A DNA stretch of 64,000 nt from Lateolabrax maculatus (lineage: Eukaryota; Chordata; Actinopteri; Acropomatiformes; Lateolabracidae): positions 1,682,001-1,746,000 of the forward strand of contig CM062215.1 in the NCBI GenBank assembly GCA_031216445.1. Reading direction: 5' to 3'. A model generated the notes under the pieces. It made no database searches. It saw only the letters and a list, made by a program, of their open reading frames with translations, and had not been told where the DNA came from. Positions within the stretch are counted from its first letter, which is position 1; every line of letters begins with the position of its first letter. Both the position numbers and the translations under genes were made by a program. This document shows, one piece after another, positions 49,652 through 62,300 of this stretch.

Positions 49652-49657
49652 AATAAA
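49652..49657 (+). terminator. Candidate poly(A) signal for ahr2
   Basis: AATAAA followed within 10 nt by a T-rich then GT-containing element (tgttttttattgt). It is the last strong hexamer before the AHR1 promoter and lies about 0.9 kb upstream of it. Confidence 0.4.
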
Positions 49658-50499
49658 TGTTTTTTATTGTAACAACGAAATGTCAGAAAGTTAGAAAAAT
49701 CATCTCTTTGTTGGTACTTTCTTACTCTAAATGTAGTTTAATGAAAAAAATAAGGTAAAACAAACTGGTGCTCTTTAATAATGAGAAAAATGTACAGAGT
49801 TTACATTCAATAGCCATTTTTTTGGGTTCTTTTTGAGTCATACATTTAGAAAGGTTTCATTTAAAAATTGGGGAAACAATCAGGGGAAATGTGCATGAAA
49901 CTTATTTATAAAGCAGCTTATTTTATATGCATATATTAATGTATTTTTTGTAGTTTTTTTCTGTTATAGTTTTGATCAGTGTGAAAGTCTCCAGTGTCCA
50001 CTAGATGACAGTGTAACTTTGTTTAGTGATTCTACATGTTGGCACTTCAATGCATCTGCTCCTGTTTGACAATCTGCTCCCAGTTAATCCTGTAATGGTT
50101 TCCACTGCAGGATAAAACTGGGTCACACACAGTCTTATATTGTCTTATATGTTGACAGTTAACTAAAATGTCCCCAAACATGGAGAGATAAATGTTGTGA
50201 CAGTGCTATCCCCTTATTACAATTAAAAACGTGACTTTAAAGCCTACAAAACTGCTGAAAAACTAAGCTGGTTATAAACAAAAATATGACATGTACCCAG
50301 TTTATGTTACCTTTAACGTTTCTCTCAACTCATAGAAAACAGTAATAAATCCTTTAAGAATGTCATGTTTTTAATACTTTAACAATCACTAAATCACAGA
50401 AAATACAAATATAATATAATTCGTTGCTCCGAACTACTGTATTAACGATTAATACAAAATAACAGCAAATCTCGATGTTTATAAGGAATTAAAAGGCCG
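49658..50499. other. Intergenic spacer between ahr2 and ahr1
   Basis: AT-rich sequence with no gene, clear repeat or open frame recognised. It separates the two tandem receptor genes, so any shared regulation would have to act from here or from the AHR1 promoter. Confidence 0.5.
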
Positions 50500-51118
50500 T
50501 TATAGTACCGTTATAGAGCGGTCTCCATGGAGATTAAGTTTAAAATAAATGTCGACCGTTATTTTTCCTGACGTCACCTTTGACCCGCTGCGCGCTCGCG
50601 ACGGCAAATCAGTGCCGTTGCCCGGGAAGCGCGCGCCGGTGGGGCACCGGGAGAGAGCCGGAGGAGAGCAGCGGAGAGCAGCGGAGAGGTCCGGGAGCAG
50701 AGGAGACCCGTCCCGCAGCAAACACACCGCGAAAACCATTTCATCTTCAACTTCATCCCCACCATGTGAAGTTTAAACGGGTTTTTTTTTTTTTTTTATC
50801 GTCACCATGGACAGGATAACCGGAGCGAGACACGGTGATACTCCCGTGGTGCTTCCACAGGGAGCGTTAGTCGTCCGTTAACTATGGCGTCTGTTTCATC
50901 TGCTTTCGTTAAATTACCGTTGGAGTAAGGTTAGTTAATTTACCGGCAGCGTGTTTTGTATTGAACGTCGCTTCCTGTCCGGTTAATGACAGCAGGTGAG
51001 TCTCATGCTTCTGGGCACCGGGACAGCTGCTGGTTTCTATCGGACACTTGCTGAGCTTCTGCTGGGTTCCGCCGTCCGGAGCTGCTGGTAGTTTATGGAT
51101 TAAATCAGCGACAACAAC
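50500..51118 (+). promoter_or_regulatory. CpG-rich promoter and 5' UTR of ahr1
   Basis: An abrupt rise in GC and CpG content against AT-rich flanks, with a perfect CRE palindrome TGACGTCA at 50569-50576, GC-rich boxes (gcgcgcgccggtggggc) and duplicated gagagcagcg units around 50665-50685. A GCGTG core, the centre of a xenobiotic response element, lies at 50949-50953 but lacks a full consensus flank. No TATA box is evident. The start site cannot be fixed from sequence alone. A strong-context upstream ATG at 50807 and a CAG/gtgagt donor at 50995/50996 suggest the leader may be spliced. Confidence 0.65.
50807..50881 (+). other. Upstream ORF in ahr1 leader
   Basis: ATG in a near-ideal Kozak context (gtcaccATGG), 24 codons starting MDRITGARHGDTPVV and ending at TAA 50879-50881. 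It lies 312 nt before the AHR1 start. If the leader contains it, it could lower AHR1 translation. Whether it is in the mRNA is unknown. Confidence 0.35.
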
Positions 51119-51159
51119 ATGTACGCTGGACGGAAAAGAAGAAAGCCGGCGCAGAAGGG
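51119..51159 (+). CDS. ahr1: ahr1 exon 1 (start and basic NLS)
   Basis: The ATG at 51119-51121 opens MYAGRKRRKPAQK; the donor is gtgagt at 51160, phase 2. Start codon, peptide and phase match the conserved first exon of vertebrate AHR (RKRRKPVQK). The exon lies inside the CpG-rich block. Confidence 0.9.
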
Positions 51160-54100
51160 GTGAGTTATGGACGATTGTGGTTTATTAACGTTATTTAAGG
51201 AACAATTGAGTTGTTTTCATCGAATACTGACACTGAAAATGGCTATTTATGACGTTTTGTCGTGTCCAATCAATTGTTATTGCCTGATCAAATGTTTTTT
51301 GTTGAGTCTGTTGAGCATCTTGCATGTGTGACATCTTTATTTTTGAAGTGTGAACCCCCAAAACGACATTTTAAATGGAAATATTAACACTAGAGCTTGA
51401 CTGATACTGTGTTTTTGAGGCTGATACCAATATTGATTCTCAATAATAAAATATGATATAAATACTTTAGTAAAAGTAGTCTGAAAAAATACTTTATTAC
51501 AATTAAAAGTCTTAATGTATAGTCAAAAAATAAGCACAAATGTTGTAAATGTACTAGAGTAAAGTATTAAAGTACTTGTTTGGAGTTATATTACTATATA
51601 TATTAATCGGATATTATTAAAGCAAACAAACAGCACAGTATCATATATTATAAATTGATCGTATGTTTTGTTTGAATCGTAATAAGTAATCTATAAAGTA
51701 ACTGCCGCTGTCAGGTAAATATAGAGTGAAAAGTAAAATATTTACCTCTGAAATGTAGTGAAGTAGAAGTATAAATTAACATAAAATTGAAATACTCTAG
51801 TAAAGTAAAAGTACCTCAAAATTGTACTTGAGTACAGTACTTGAGTAAATGTACTTAATTACTTTATTCACCACTGCATCTGTCTGCCAATATGCAAACC
51901 AATACCAGTATATAATATTAGAACATTATATTATATAATTTATCATGATATTGAACAATGATATTGACCTGCCATTGTCCTGGTCAGGCTCTAATTCAAA
52001 CCACACGAAAAACAAGTAACATAAAAACTCGTAAATATGTGAAAAAAAATAACTCTGTATAAGTCATAATTTGTAAAACAAATGCAATATTTGTGTGAAA
52101 GTTTTTAGTGGTAAAGTTGAGTTGTTGTATTTTTGGAACAGAAAATATAGTTTCGGGTTTTCTTTTTTGGCTGCGACAATGAATTGATCAATCAATCAAT
52201 CTAGTGAAAATGAATCGTCTATTAGAGTATTTTGTTGCTTTTCTGTGTTTTAAATGATTGTTAAACTCAATATTTTAGGGTTTCGGTCTGTTGGTCAGAC
52301 CAAATTAGAAATTCAAATATGTCACCTTTGACCCCGGGAAAAACTTTGATGGGCATGTTTTACCATTTTTGACATTTTATAAACTAAAGTGTGCTCCCAT
52401 CGGGCCATCCCCCCAGGTAAAAATTAACAAATCGCCTACTGCATATGATAATACAGTAATACAGCCTGCACTAATAAATTGGCTAGACTGATATCAGCTA
52501 AGGTTGCGTACCGTTCACATTTGAACCGATACCAGCACCAATAATGGTGAAATTACTCAACAGTGCCTTTTTTCACTACTTTACTTTCTCTGTTGGTTTC
52601 ATACTAAAGTCTGGGACACACATAAGGCTTATATTTCACGATACTTCCCTACATTCAGAGTCAAACCGACCCCAACTGAAGGCGCCAAGTCCAACCCGTC
52701 CAAACGCCACCGTGACCGCCTGAACTCGGAGCTGGACCGGCTCGCCAGCCTGCTGCCCTTCCCTGAAGATGTCATCTCCAGCCTGGACAAACTGTCCATC
52801 CTGAGGCTCAGCGTCAGCTTCCTCCGCACCAAGAGCTTCTTCTCCGGTAAGAAACACAAGATTATGATGAAATAAACGCAGCTGGAAGCAAGTGGGCGCT
52901 GCACCTGATGCCAGGTAGAAATACTGTGATTGCTTAAACACCAAAAGACGTAAATGTTTGGTGGTCTACATGAAAAAAATAAAACAAAATGCTAACAGGA
53001 AGCAGCATATTACAGGTTGTAAACTATGTTGGCAGCATCAGCGGTGGTTGAAAGGAGGTGACAATGACGAATCTTGAAATTGAGAAAGATAGTGAAGCTG
53101 GTACATGTCAGTCTGTAGTCTGGAAACAGCTGCTCACCCTTTTCTTCCCCTGCCCGCCGAAATACTGAAATAGCTTTTCACACCTCACACAGGACCTGCG
53201 GACACAAAGGCAGAAAACATGCAGAGACAGACAAGGGTGGAAGGTTTCAGGGAAAAGAAAGAAGGTCAGGGAGAGTTTCTGGAGGCCAACTTGGCACATA
53301 CATCCATCTCAACAAAGTGCAAGACTGTGAGATGAATCAGGTGTGAAAATGAATTTGAATTTGTAGACTATATTTATGTCGATGGGTCAGTTCTCAAATG
53401 GTTTCCTCATATTTGAGACATAAATGGCTTTTCAAGATATATATATATTTTAGAAATGGCTGGTGTTTGTATGGGTGCAACGTGACGATGGTGGGTGGTG
53501 GTTTGGATGAGGGTGGGGGGTTTAGAGGTGGCAACCTTTGTGCCTGGGCTCTGTTTAAGAAGTGCAGAGGATTGGCTTTGTCCAGGAGTTACCAGGCTCA
53601 CAGGCATAGCAGATGGATTTGGGGATGTAGGTGTATGTGTTGAATGTGCTCACAGATTGTAAAGTCTGTCCAAAAACAACAAATAGCCTTTCAGAAATGA
53701 CCGTGTGGTATATTTGATTCCCACATTATGATTTTAATCTACTGCAGGAGACTCAAATCAAAACAGCTCAATGCTCATTTTCAACACCAATCGTAGTTTA
53801 AAATCGACTATCAAAGATTAAACCTGCCGGCAGACTCACTTCTCTATCGAAGTGCATGAACTGTGGACGACCCCCTTTCATCGTAATGTCTTAATACAAC
53901 CTTAACGTATTGTAGGTCAGCTCCTCTTGCCCGTGGCCATGAGACGACCCTTGTCCCAAAGTCTCAGCCACACAGTAATGTAGGTCTACAGAGACGGCCG
54001 CTTTACAGCGAGCAGAGGGGAGGTGGGAGGAGGAGATGAAAGCCTTGGAGAATAAAAACACGACGGGATAATCCACTCACGGCCGCTTTACAGACCTTTT

Positions 54101-57100
54101 GAAGAAGGAAGGAGGGAGACAGGTGCCCACTTTTCAACTTTTGACTCCTGCAACCTTTGAGAAACCCTTTGTTTTAGTGTTTTTTTCCCCTCATAAGGCC
54201 GACGTCACGTATTTAACCTGCGTCAGTTCTTTCCAGGGCACTGATTTTGACCTGATTTAATCATGTTGATCTCACCCTCTGTGAGCACATGGAAGAATTA
54301 GGTTAGGTTTAGGTGACAGACAAATTGCACTTATTTAGAGGTATGTGCTTGTGTATATAACTGTATATGCACATAGTGTAGTACACTGAAGTATACCCCT
54401 TATCTTTTATTTTTACAGGTGCTTGTTGTTGTTGCTTGTTAGTAACATTTTGGGGGAAAAGCTCCTCAATGAGATAATGAGATGTCGGTGCTTTAACTAC
54501 AGAGATAGAGCCTGGAGACAATCACTGAGCGATCTGTACACTCTGAGCTGTGATATAGAGAACAATAAACTCAGCAGAGGAAACATTGCTAAAAGTAAAC
54601 ACCCTTCCAGTGTTATTTAGTCTAGACACAACAGATTACTGTGCTGTAAAATACCACATGCTTGAATTGATTACACATAAAATCATCACAAGAATCAATA
54701 AATAAAGAAGTTTCAGTCATTGGTGTGTTTAATCCAGGAAAAACATTCCCATGTGGGTTTTATTTATTTATTTGATATTTAAACCGAAAGACTCATCTGT
54801 TAGAAGACTAGTTTCACTGGTCAGAGGTCACTGGACTCATAATATAACATAACATGACTCATAATAACTGGGTGTACGTTATTTTGACTGACAGAGAAGA
54901 AGAAAAATGTAAATTTACAGTGCATGCATGTAGTGGAACCAGTCTCAGTGTTCACTCACAGCGAAGCCAGAAACCTGTTTATTTTCCTCACATGGTTTTG
55001 ACGCTTAATTTCCAATGTCCTTTAGGGATCATTTGTTCACTCGTCAAAGGCTTTGTGAATATTTTAAATGAACTTTTAACCTCTAAAAAAACGCTTCCTA
55101 TTCAACAACTCAGTTACAAGCACAAAAGCAGTAAAGTCAAAAAAAGGTTCTCCATTGAACTCTTCAGATCGTGTTTGTTGTTTCTTTCTGTATCAGACGT
55201 TCTTCCACCTCATGAAGCAGCAAATGCAGGCGAAGAGAACGCCAAATTTATTTTGGTCAAGACTTTGCTCACATTTACTCCACTGTCAAGAAGAAACTAC
55301 AAACAGCTCTCCTCTGCTGCACCAGACAAACTTCACTTGAACTGAAAACTTTATATATAAATCAAATCATTAGTGTTAGTGCCATATCATGCCATTAATC
55401 TAATTGATATGTTTCTTTACCTTAAAACAAGTGTTATGGTCCATAACATAATGTTATGGTGTTCAAGGTCCTTCATGAATATTTAATACAAACCTCTTTA
55501 AGCCCAACACCCACAAACACACTATAGTTTGCAGACAGTCCTCTCTCTTGTCAGTGTTGTGGTTTGGGGGACGCTCTCCTCCCGTCATCTCTGCCGCTGC
55601 GCTCGGTCGAACCTTTGAAAAATGTATTTCGGTCCCAGGGATGGAAAGCTGGATTAGACGGGTCATTGTTTGTGTCATCGTCCCCCCAGACTGACTAGAC
55701 TGCAGAAGAGACTGTAATCTGTGGCTAATCTGTGGCTGTTGGAGAAAATAGAGAGATGCGTTAACGCATTGTGATATATATCAATATTGGAAGAGCATTT
55801 ATTATTAAAATTCTCTTGATTTCAGCCATATTGCCTATCTATTCCCCCTCCCTCTCAGGCTGATGTATGGATCTTGTTTCCCATCTGCCTTTGTAAAGTG
55901 AGTCAGAGGACTGAGGAGCGTCTGTTGTGATGTTTTTATCGGCTGTTGGCGTCCTCATCGCCCTTCGTTGTGCCAACAGATGACCCCTCCTATTCCCGGT
56001 CGCCTCAGGGTGTTTTTTCTTGCCGGCGGCACCCGTTCATGACGTCACCCCCCCTCCCAGCTCTTAATTATTGATAGTCGACATGCTTCTCCTGCTCTCT
56101 CTCTCGCCCTGTGAGCTTCCACTACACTGAGCTCCGTCACCAACAGACTCACACAAAGGTTTGGGTGCTGGATTTATTTTTATATGAGGAGACGTTTTTT
56201 TTAAGTTAAGGCCACAAACTACAACACATTCATGTTACAGGCCTTAAACTGTAACAACTGTGACATAACATACTGTTGGTTGTTCATGTTTTAGTGCATT
56301 CACTGTTTTGCATTGTATGCATTACTGACAACCATTTTGCAATAAGTTTTAATACTGTTCTAGTTCCATTAGTTTAATTTTATTTATTTGTTCTTTGAAA
56401 AATCAACTTGCAGAGACTCGAAACTTGCTTGAGACTACAGCAACTGCAAACGGTTTTCAAACCAGAAATATATTTTATTAGATATGTCGATCCCAGTCTG
56501 ACCTCTGTCAGATTACCGTACCCATATTGAAGTATTAAAATACATATATATGCTTGTTCATTTTAATACATTTAAAAAGATTGACAAATGTCTCCTTCCA
56601 TTTTGTTCTTGTTGTTGATGTCAACTATTTTACCTACGTCAAGGATTCATATCATGGTTTGTGGTTTGTTTCTGTCCCGTCCAATCAGCTCTGAGGCTAG
56701 GCGACACAAAGACTCCATTAATAAAGCGATATGATGGAGCTTTATTGATCCCTGTGTGGAATTTGGGTCGCGATCAGAAGCTGCTGCTTCATCGGTCGAA
56801 CCTTCGGCCTCTGCATTGTCTTCAGCGCTCAGAGACTTCCTCTTCCATTAACGTCTCCGGTGCTGCTTCAGAAAAGCTCTTTGTTTTCTTCAGACTCAAC
56901 CCACTCAAACAGATTTTATCCTCAGGGTCGAATGCACAGTGCCGGCCTCCATGTTTTTGTCTCTGGGGTCAGAGGTCACACAGAAACCCCTTTGGAAATG
57001 TTTTAGCCACAATAAGACTCAGTAAACTTTGAACACATTTAGAAGCCAGTATTTTCTATCTGTTTATTTTTAAGATTATGAAATATTTGTCAAAATTTGC

Positions 57101-59037
57101 CTCTCCTTCTTTTTTTCAGTGTCGCTGTTGTTCTGTTAGTCCTGATTTCATATTTTGTTTTTTCCATCCGTCTTCTCCGCCTCTCTACAGGCGTTACAGG
57201 TGTTACTCCCGTGATCTGTGATTGACTCCTCTTCACATTAGCTTCTTTGCCTGGACTTTACAGGACACAACTGCAGAATAATCTCATTAATCATTTCCAG
57301 ATCCAAATGATCAAATTAACATTTTCAACCTAGCTCTAAAACATGATGACAGATTCCCGTGAAGGGGTTTTTAAAGGCAACTGCAAATTGTTCTCTGTGT
57401 TTGTCTAACAGTCCAAAATGAAGCAGTGATATTTTTCCAGGCTAAATGTCTGTCTCCATCTTATCTTCTCTGTTCCTATTTCTGTAGTGGCGCTGAAGAA
57501 CCAGCTCTCCAATGGCATGAACAAGAGCAGCGATCACAGCAAAACGTCAGGATCTGTGGACGGTCGCATACCTGAAGGGGAGCTGCTGCTGCAGGTTGGT
57601 GAGCAACAGGCCATCGTGTTGCTGTCAGAGTCTGTTTTATTTTCTGTTGTGTCTGTACTTGTGCATATTCAAGGTGGACGTAGGAAGAGTTGACAGTTAA
57701 TGAATGTAGCTTGACTAAACAGACGTATTTACACGTTACAAACATCTGGATACTGTTTGCGTTGAGTGGTTAGATCACTATTGTTCCTTCGAACGTCTTG
57801 GACATGTTTATATCTGGATTTATACGTATCTAGGCACAGTTACACATAATCTAACCACTGACGCCCCCCGTGGCTCCGAGCCTCTGAGTCACTTTGTGGC
57901 TTTTTTCAGAGTCTGCACACAACAACAACAATCGGCTGTTTTAGGTCAGCTAAAAACCTTCTGATGGAGGAGAGGCCGCTCTGCACAGCAGGACGAGAGG
58001 AGAAGTGGCTTGTTTTCTTGGACTTACAGTAGAGACATTTCTGCTTTTGGAGAGAGAGATGAGTTTGAGTTTGACCACAGTGGTCAGTTGTTTTTCTCTC
58101 GAACACAAGTTCCATCTAAAACTATTATTAGTTTCAAAAGTCAAAATAATGATAGGGTATTGGATGTATATATGTATGAGAGGGCTTGCTCAAAGAGCAG
58201 AGCCTTTCCTTCCAAATATAACTGCATAACAGTTTGCTATAAATGGTTGATTCCTTTATGTAAGTGTCTCTGACTGAATTAAGTTTACTACATAAAACCT
58301 GGGACACACATCTTGCTTTCATAGTTATTCCAGTACATATGTGCCTCTATGCAAATTTTAAATACAAATTCTATATGTCATTAATAACTACAGTTTGTTA
58401 TATTTATTTTGTGATTAACATAACACAAAACTAAGTAACGTATTACCCTGAGCTCTGTAAATATCATCCGTAACTGAACTTAAAGCAGCTATAATCGATA
58501 TTTTTATAATAATAGTGTATGAATAGTGTTGTTTTCAGAGGGAAAGCTGTAAAACCCACTGTAAGCAGACAGACACAGTTAGAGACTAACTGGTGAACAT
58601 AGTAGAGCATTTAGCAGCTAAATATCCCGAAATTTCCATCAGGAAACCAAAATCAGAGCTAAAAGAGAGAGAATATTGGACTTTGAAATTAGAGCTATGA
58701 AAGCAGTACTTTGAACATCAGTTCTGATTTCTCTGTCCTAAATCAATTGCTTGATAAATGTATTGATCCCAAAGGAGTAAATTGGCCCCTGCAGCAGTGA
58801 AGACTCAATGTGGAGGGCAGCATCTTCCTTCCTTCAGCTGCTCTGTTCCATTACAAACACCAGCCCATGAATTATACAGAGCCGGTGAACGCATCTATTA
58901 TTGAAGTGAGGGGGATTTGGATGAAGGATGTGGGTGTGTTGGTGGAAATCAACTAAAAGCATTAAAGGTATTTTTGGATGTTTGACAGTATATCAGTATA
59001 ACACACTCCTCATACCTTCACCTATACCAGTGTGTTG

Positions 59038-59068
<31 letters not shown>

Positions 59069-59319
59069 GGAGTTCAGAAAAAGAGGAGAGTCAAGTCAAA
59101 TTTATTTTTAAGCACTTGATTACAAGGTCTGCTGGGTCAAAGTGAAACACGCCGACCTGCAAAAAAAAAAAACAGGAAACACATGAGCAGCTGATCTGGA
59201 GTCAGAATGTTTTTGGGAAATGCTTCCTCTGTGGTGAAAACAGAGAGACTTCTCCTGTGTTTCCTGGCAGTGTTTGCTGTCATTTTGTTGTCATCTGACA
59301 TAGACAACAAGCATTACTG

Positions 59320-59362
<43 letters not shown>

Positions 59363-62300
59363 TCTCAGGAGAGTTAGAGGTTGACCAAACATGAGAGTGA
59401 GCGACAGAGACGTGTTTTCTGCAGACAGATGAAGCTACAGTAAATATTTATACACAGTGCCTGTATGCTGCTCCACACTGAGTACTGCATGTGTGTTGTT
59501 CATTGTGTGTGTAGTGTGTGTGTGTGTGTGTGTGTGTGTGTCTGTGTGTGTGCGTGTGTGTGTATGTGTTAGACAGTGCTGGGCGTGGTCACATTGTGTA
59601 GGTTGGCAGTTTTTAAACCTTAAATCAAAAACCAATCTGGTCATGGATAAATAATGGGTTCTATTTAACATTTCCAGGTTTTTGATTCATTAATGTTTTT
59701 TAGATGTAACATCGCTCACTGTCATTTTTTACTGGTTGAACAACAGTATACCAAAAAAATGTCTAACGAAAACTACTTGATTTGTGAATATGTTCATGAC
59801 AAAAAGATTCTAATAAAAATGTTATTGGATTAAATTAAGCTTGTTTTGATTAGACAAACACCAAACCAGAAACAAACCCCACAGTAAAATTGTGCTAAAG
59901 CTGTAAGTACAATAAGAAAACACGCCCTGTTAATATAAACATAAAAACTGGGGCTGCAGTTATTTTCATAATTGATTAAACATCTGGTTAAAAATAAGAA
60001 ATGTTCAAAGGGAAATGTTTGGACCCAACCATAGCGATATGATTCTTAGTAAACTGAGGAGTGTACTAAGTGTCTGTTCAGATAAAGACTGTATTCCTAC
60101 GGAGGTCATCTTCATCTTCATCCTCATCAGTGAGATGTGGGCGGACATTGGCCGCATGCCGCTGTGACTCTTTGCAGTCTTGGGACACAGTGTCATCACC
60201 TCCTCACCGAGCCCCGAGGCCTCAGGAGGCCAAGGAGGAGTTGTGATGGAGGTGTTACTCATCCAGTGGTGACCTCCTTCCCTGTTCTCTTCCCTCCTCC
60301 TCCTCTACATGACTTCTCTCTGAACTGACGTCCACTCGGCTCCAGCTTCTCCTCCTCATCTTCCTCTCTTTCTGCCCCGGGGGAGAAGTCTCATCCCTGT
60401 TGTCCTTTGTGTTTTCTCTTATCCTTTCTCCAGTCCACTTTCTTGTTTTTGAATGAAATTTCTGATATTTCGTGCTGAGATTATTCCATAACAGGATCTG
60501 GATGTGGCATTTTCTCATTTGTCTTGTGAAATCTTTTGCTGTTAGCTGGAATTTGAGTTTCAGCAGTCAGCAAAATATGTTTGGCTTGTTAACATGCCAA
60601 CAGGAGCATTTTATATCCTAATCATCGGCTTGTTTGATCAGTTTCAACACAACAGCTCAGTGACCAACATGCATCATAAACACAATGATGATCTCTAGAA
60701 ACATTAAACAAACATGTTTTCTCTCTGCAGGCCCTGAACGGCTTCGTCCTGGTGGTGACAGCTGAGGGAAACATCTTCTTCTGCTCTCACACCATCCAGG
60801 ATTACCTCGGATTCCATCAGGTAAAACCTCCTGTACATTTCAAGCACAATTCTTAAGCAAGTCGCTTATCTCAACCCGCCAGCATATTCTTGTTCTCCTC
60901 GGGTCTTTGGATCATGCGTGTCCACCTTTAGTTTTGTTTCTTTCATCCAAGTGAGAAACGACAACATTCCTACTGAGACAAAACATTTCTGTTGGTCCAG
61001 CAAGAGAACACGTCTGGAAATGACTTTAAAACACAAATAATCGTGGGCAGAGGAGGATAGATATAGTTGCTACTCCTCGTAAAAGCTGAGCAGAGCAAAA
61101 TTAGGTTTTGTTTGGTTCTCATATTCAGATATTTCTTCCTGTGTTCTCAACCAAGCAGATATGCAAAACACTTTCCAATAAATAGGCAACTTCTGGCTCA
61201 TGTTACTTTGATTCACAATGCTTATTTAGCTTGTAATTGGTTAATGAAAAGCTAAAAAAATACAGTACAACAGTTTCACTTGACTTGTATTATTATGCAA
61301 ATAACACGTAGAACATCTTACTATTTGTTAAATGTTTGTGTAGTCTTATATGTATCTGTTACTTTGGTGCAATATAACTGATATATAACCTCACTGCCCA
61401 AGTAGTAAAGCTGAATATGTTATGAATTAAGGCTGCATAGGAGAGACTCTTGAGAAACGCTGGGGAATGAAACAAACGCATATATGGAGCGAGAGATTAA
61501 ATCCAGTTGGCTTCACAACAAAGCGCTGCTGCCTCCAATCTAATCTCATTTTGGAGAATGTGATTGTCAAATTATCCTAATTCTGTCTGACACACAGACA
61601 CATCATCCAAATGCAGACTATAAACACAGACACACTTTAACATACTGCACAAACACACATCTTGGCCCCCTTTCATTCACACACTGTCCATGCCTGGTCA
61701 GGGTGTAAACACCACCTCTCACCCCTCATTTCCCCGTCCACCTGAAGCGCGTCACCATTCATTTAAAAACACAAACCCAAATCTGTGGTGAAGTTGCTGT
61801 CTCTGCTCACGTGGAGTGTTTGGAAACAACACCACGCAAAATCATTGGGTGTCAACAGCTGTTGTAACACCTATAACACAGGACACGACTGAGGACCAAA
61901 TACGGAAAGAATAAGAAAAAGAAGAGGAAGAAGGGGAATGAAAGAAGGAACAATTTTGGAGACCTATATATATAAACCTTGTATAAAACCAACTACAAGA
62001 GTAAAGCTTTAAACTCTTTAAGGAGAACGAAAGAATCAAGCTTGAGGGCAGTTTTCAGGTAACTCCATTTAAGAAGTGCCCAGTGGATCGTGTTGGAGTG
62101 AACAAGAGAAGACATCTGAATGAGAGAAGAGATGTGAGGTAGTTTGGTATTTGCTCAGTCCAACCAACTTCATTTTTAACTGGGTTTAACTGAAGTAATG
62201 GTTGTTTGATGGTCTGATTGTCTTGTACTAAGCTAAAGCTAGCACACTCCTGTACCTGTAGAGGATGTTTCTTAGCCTAGCCACCACTAGCTTAGCACAA

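Larger units (their letters stand above)
45021..49657 (+). other. Probable long 3' UTR / downstream region of ahr2
   Basis: About 4.6 kb with no recognisable coding sequence, AT-rich, with T- and A-runs. It ends at an AATAAA (49652-49657) followed by a T/GT-rich stretch, which is a good poly(A) site. Other AATAAA copies occur upstream (for example near 45016 and 46680), so shorter ends are possible. Decayed interspersed repeats from about 47730 to 48625 argue that the true UTR may end before them. The extent is inference. Confidence 0.4.

Noticed and set aside
54854..55345. 163-codon plus-strand frame in AHR1 intron 2
   Set aside because: No domain recognised, mixed composition, sits in an intron of a gene on the same strand, no splice sites that keep the AHR1 frame.
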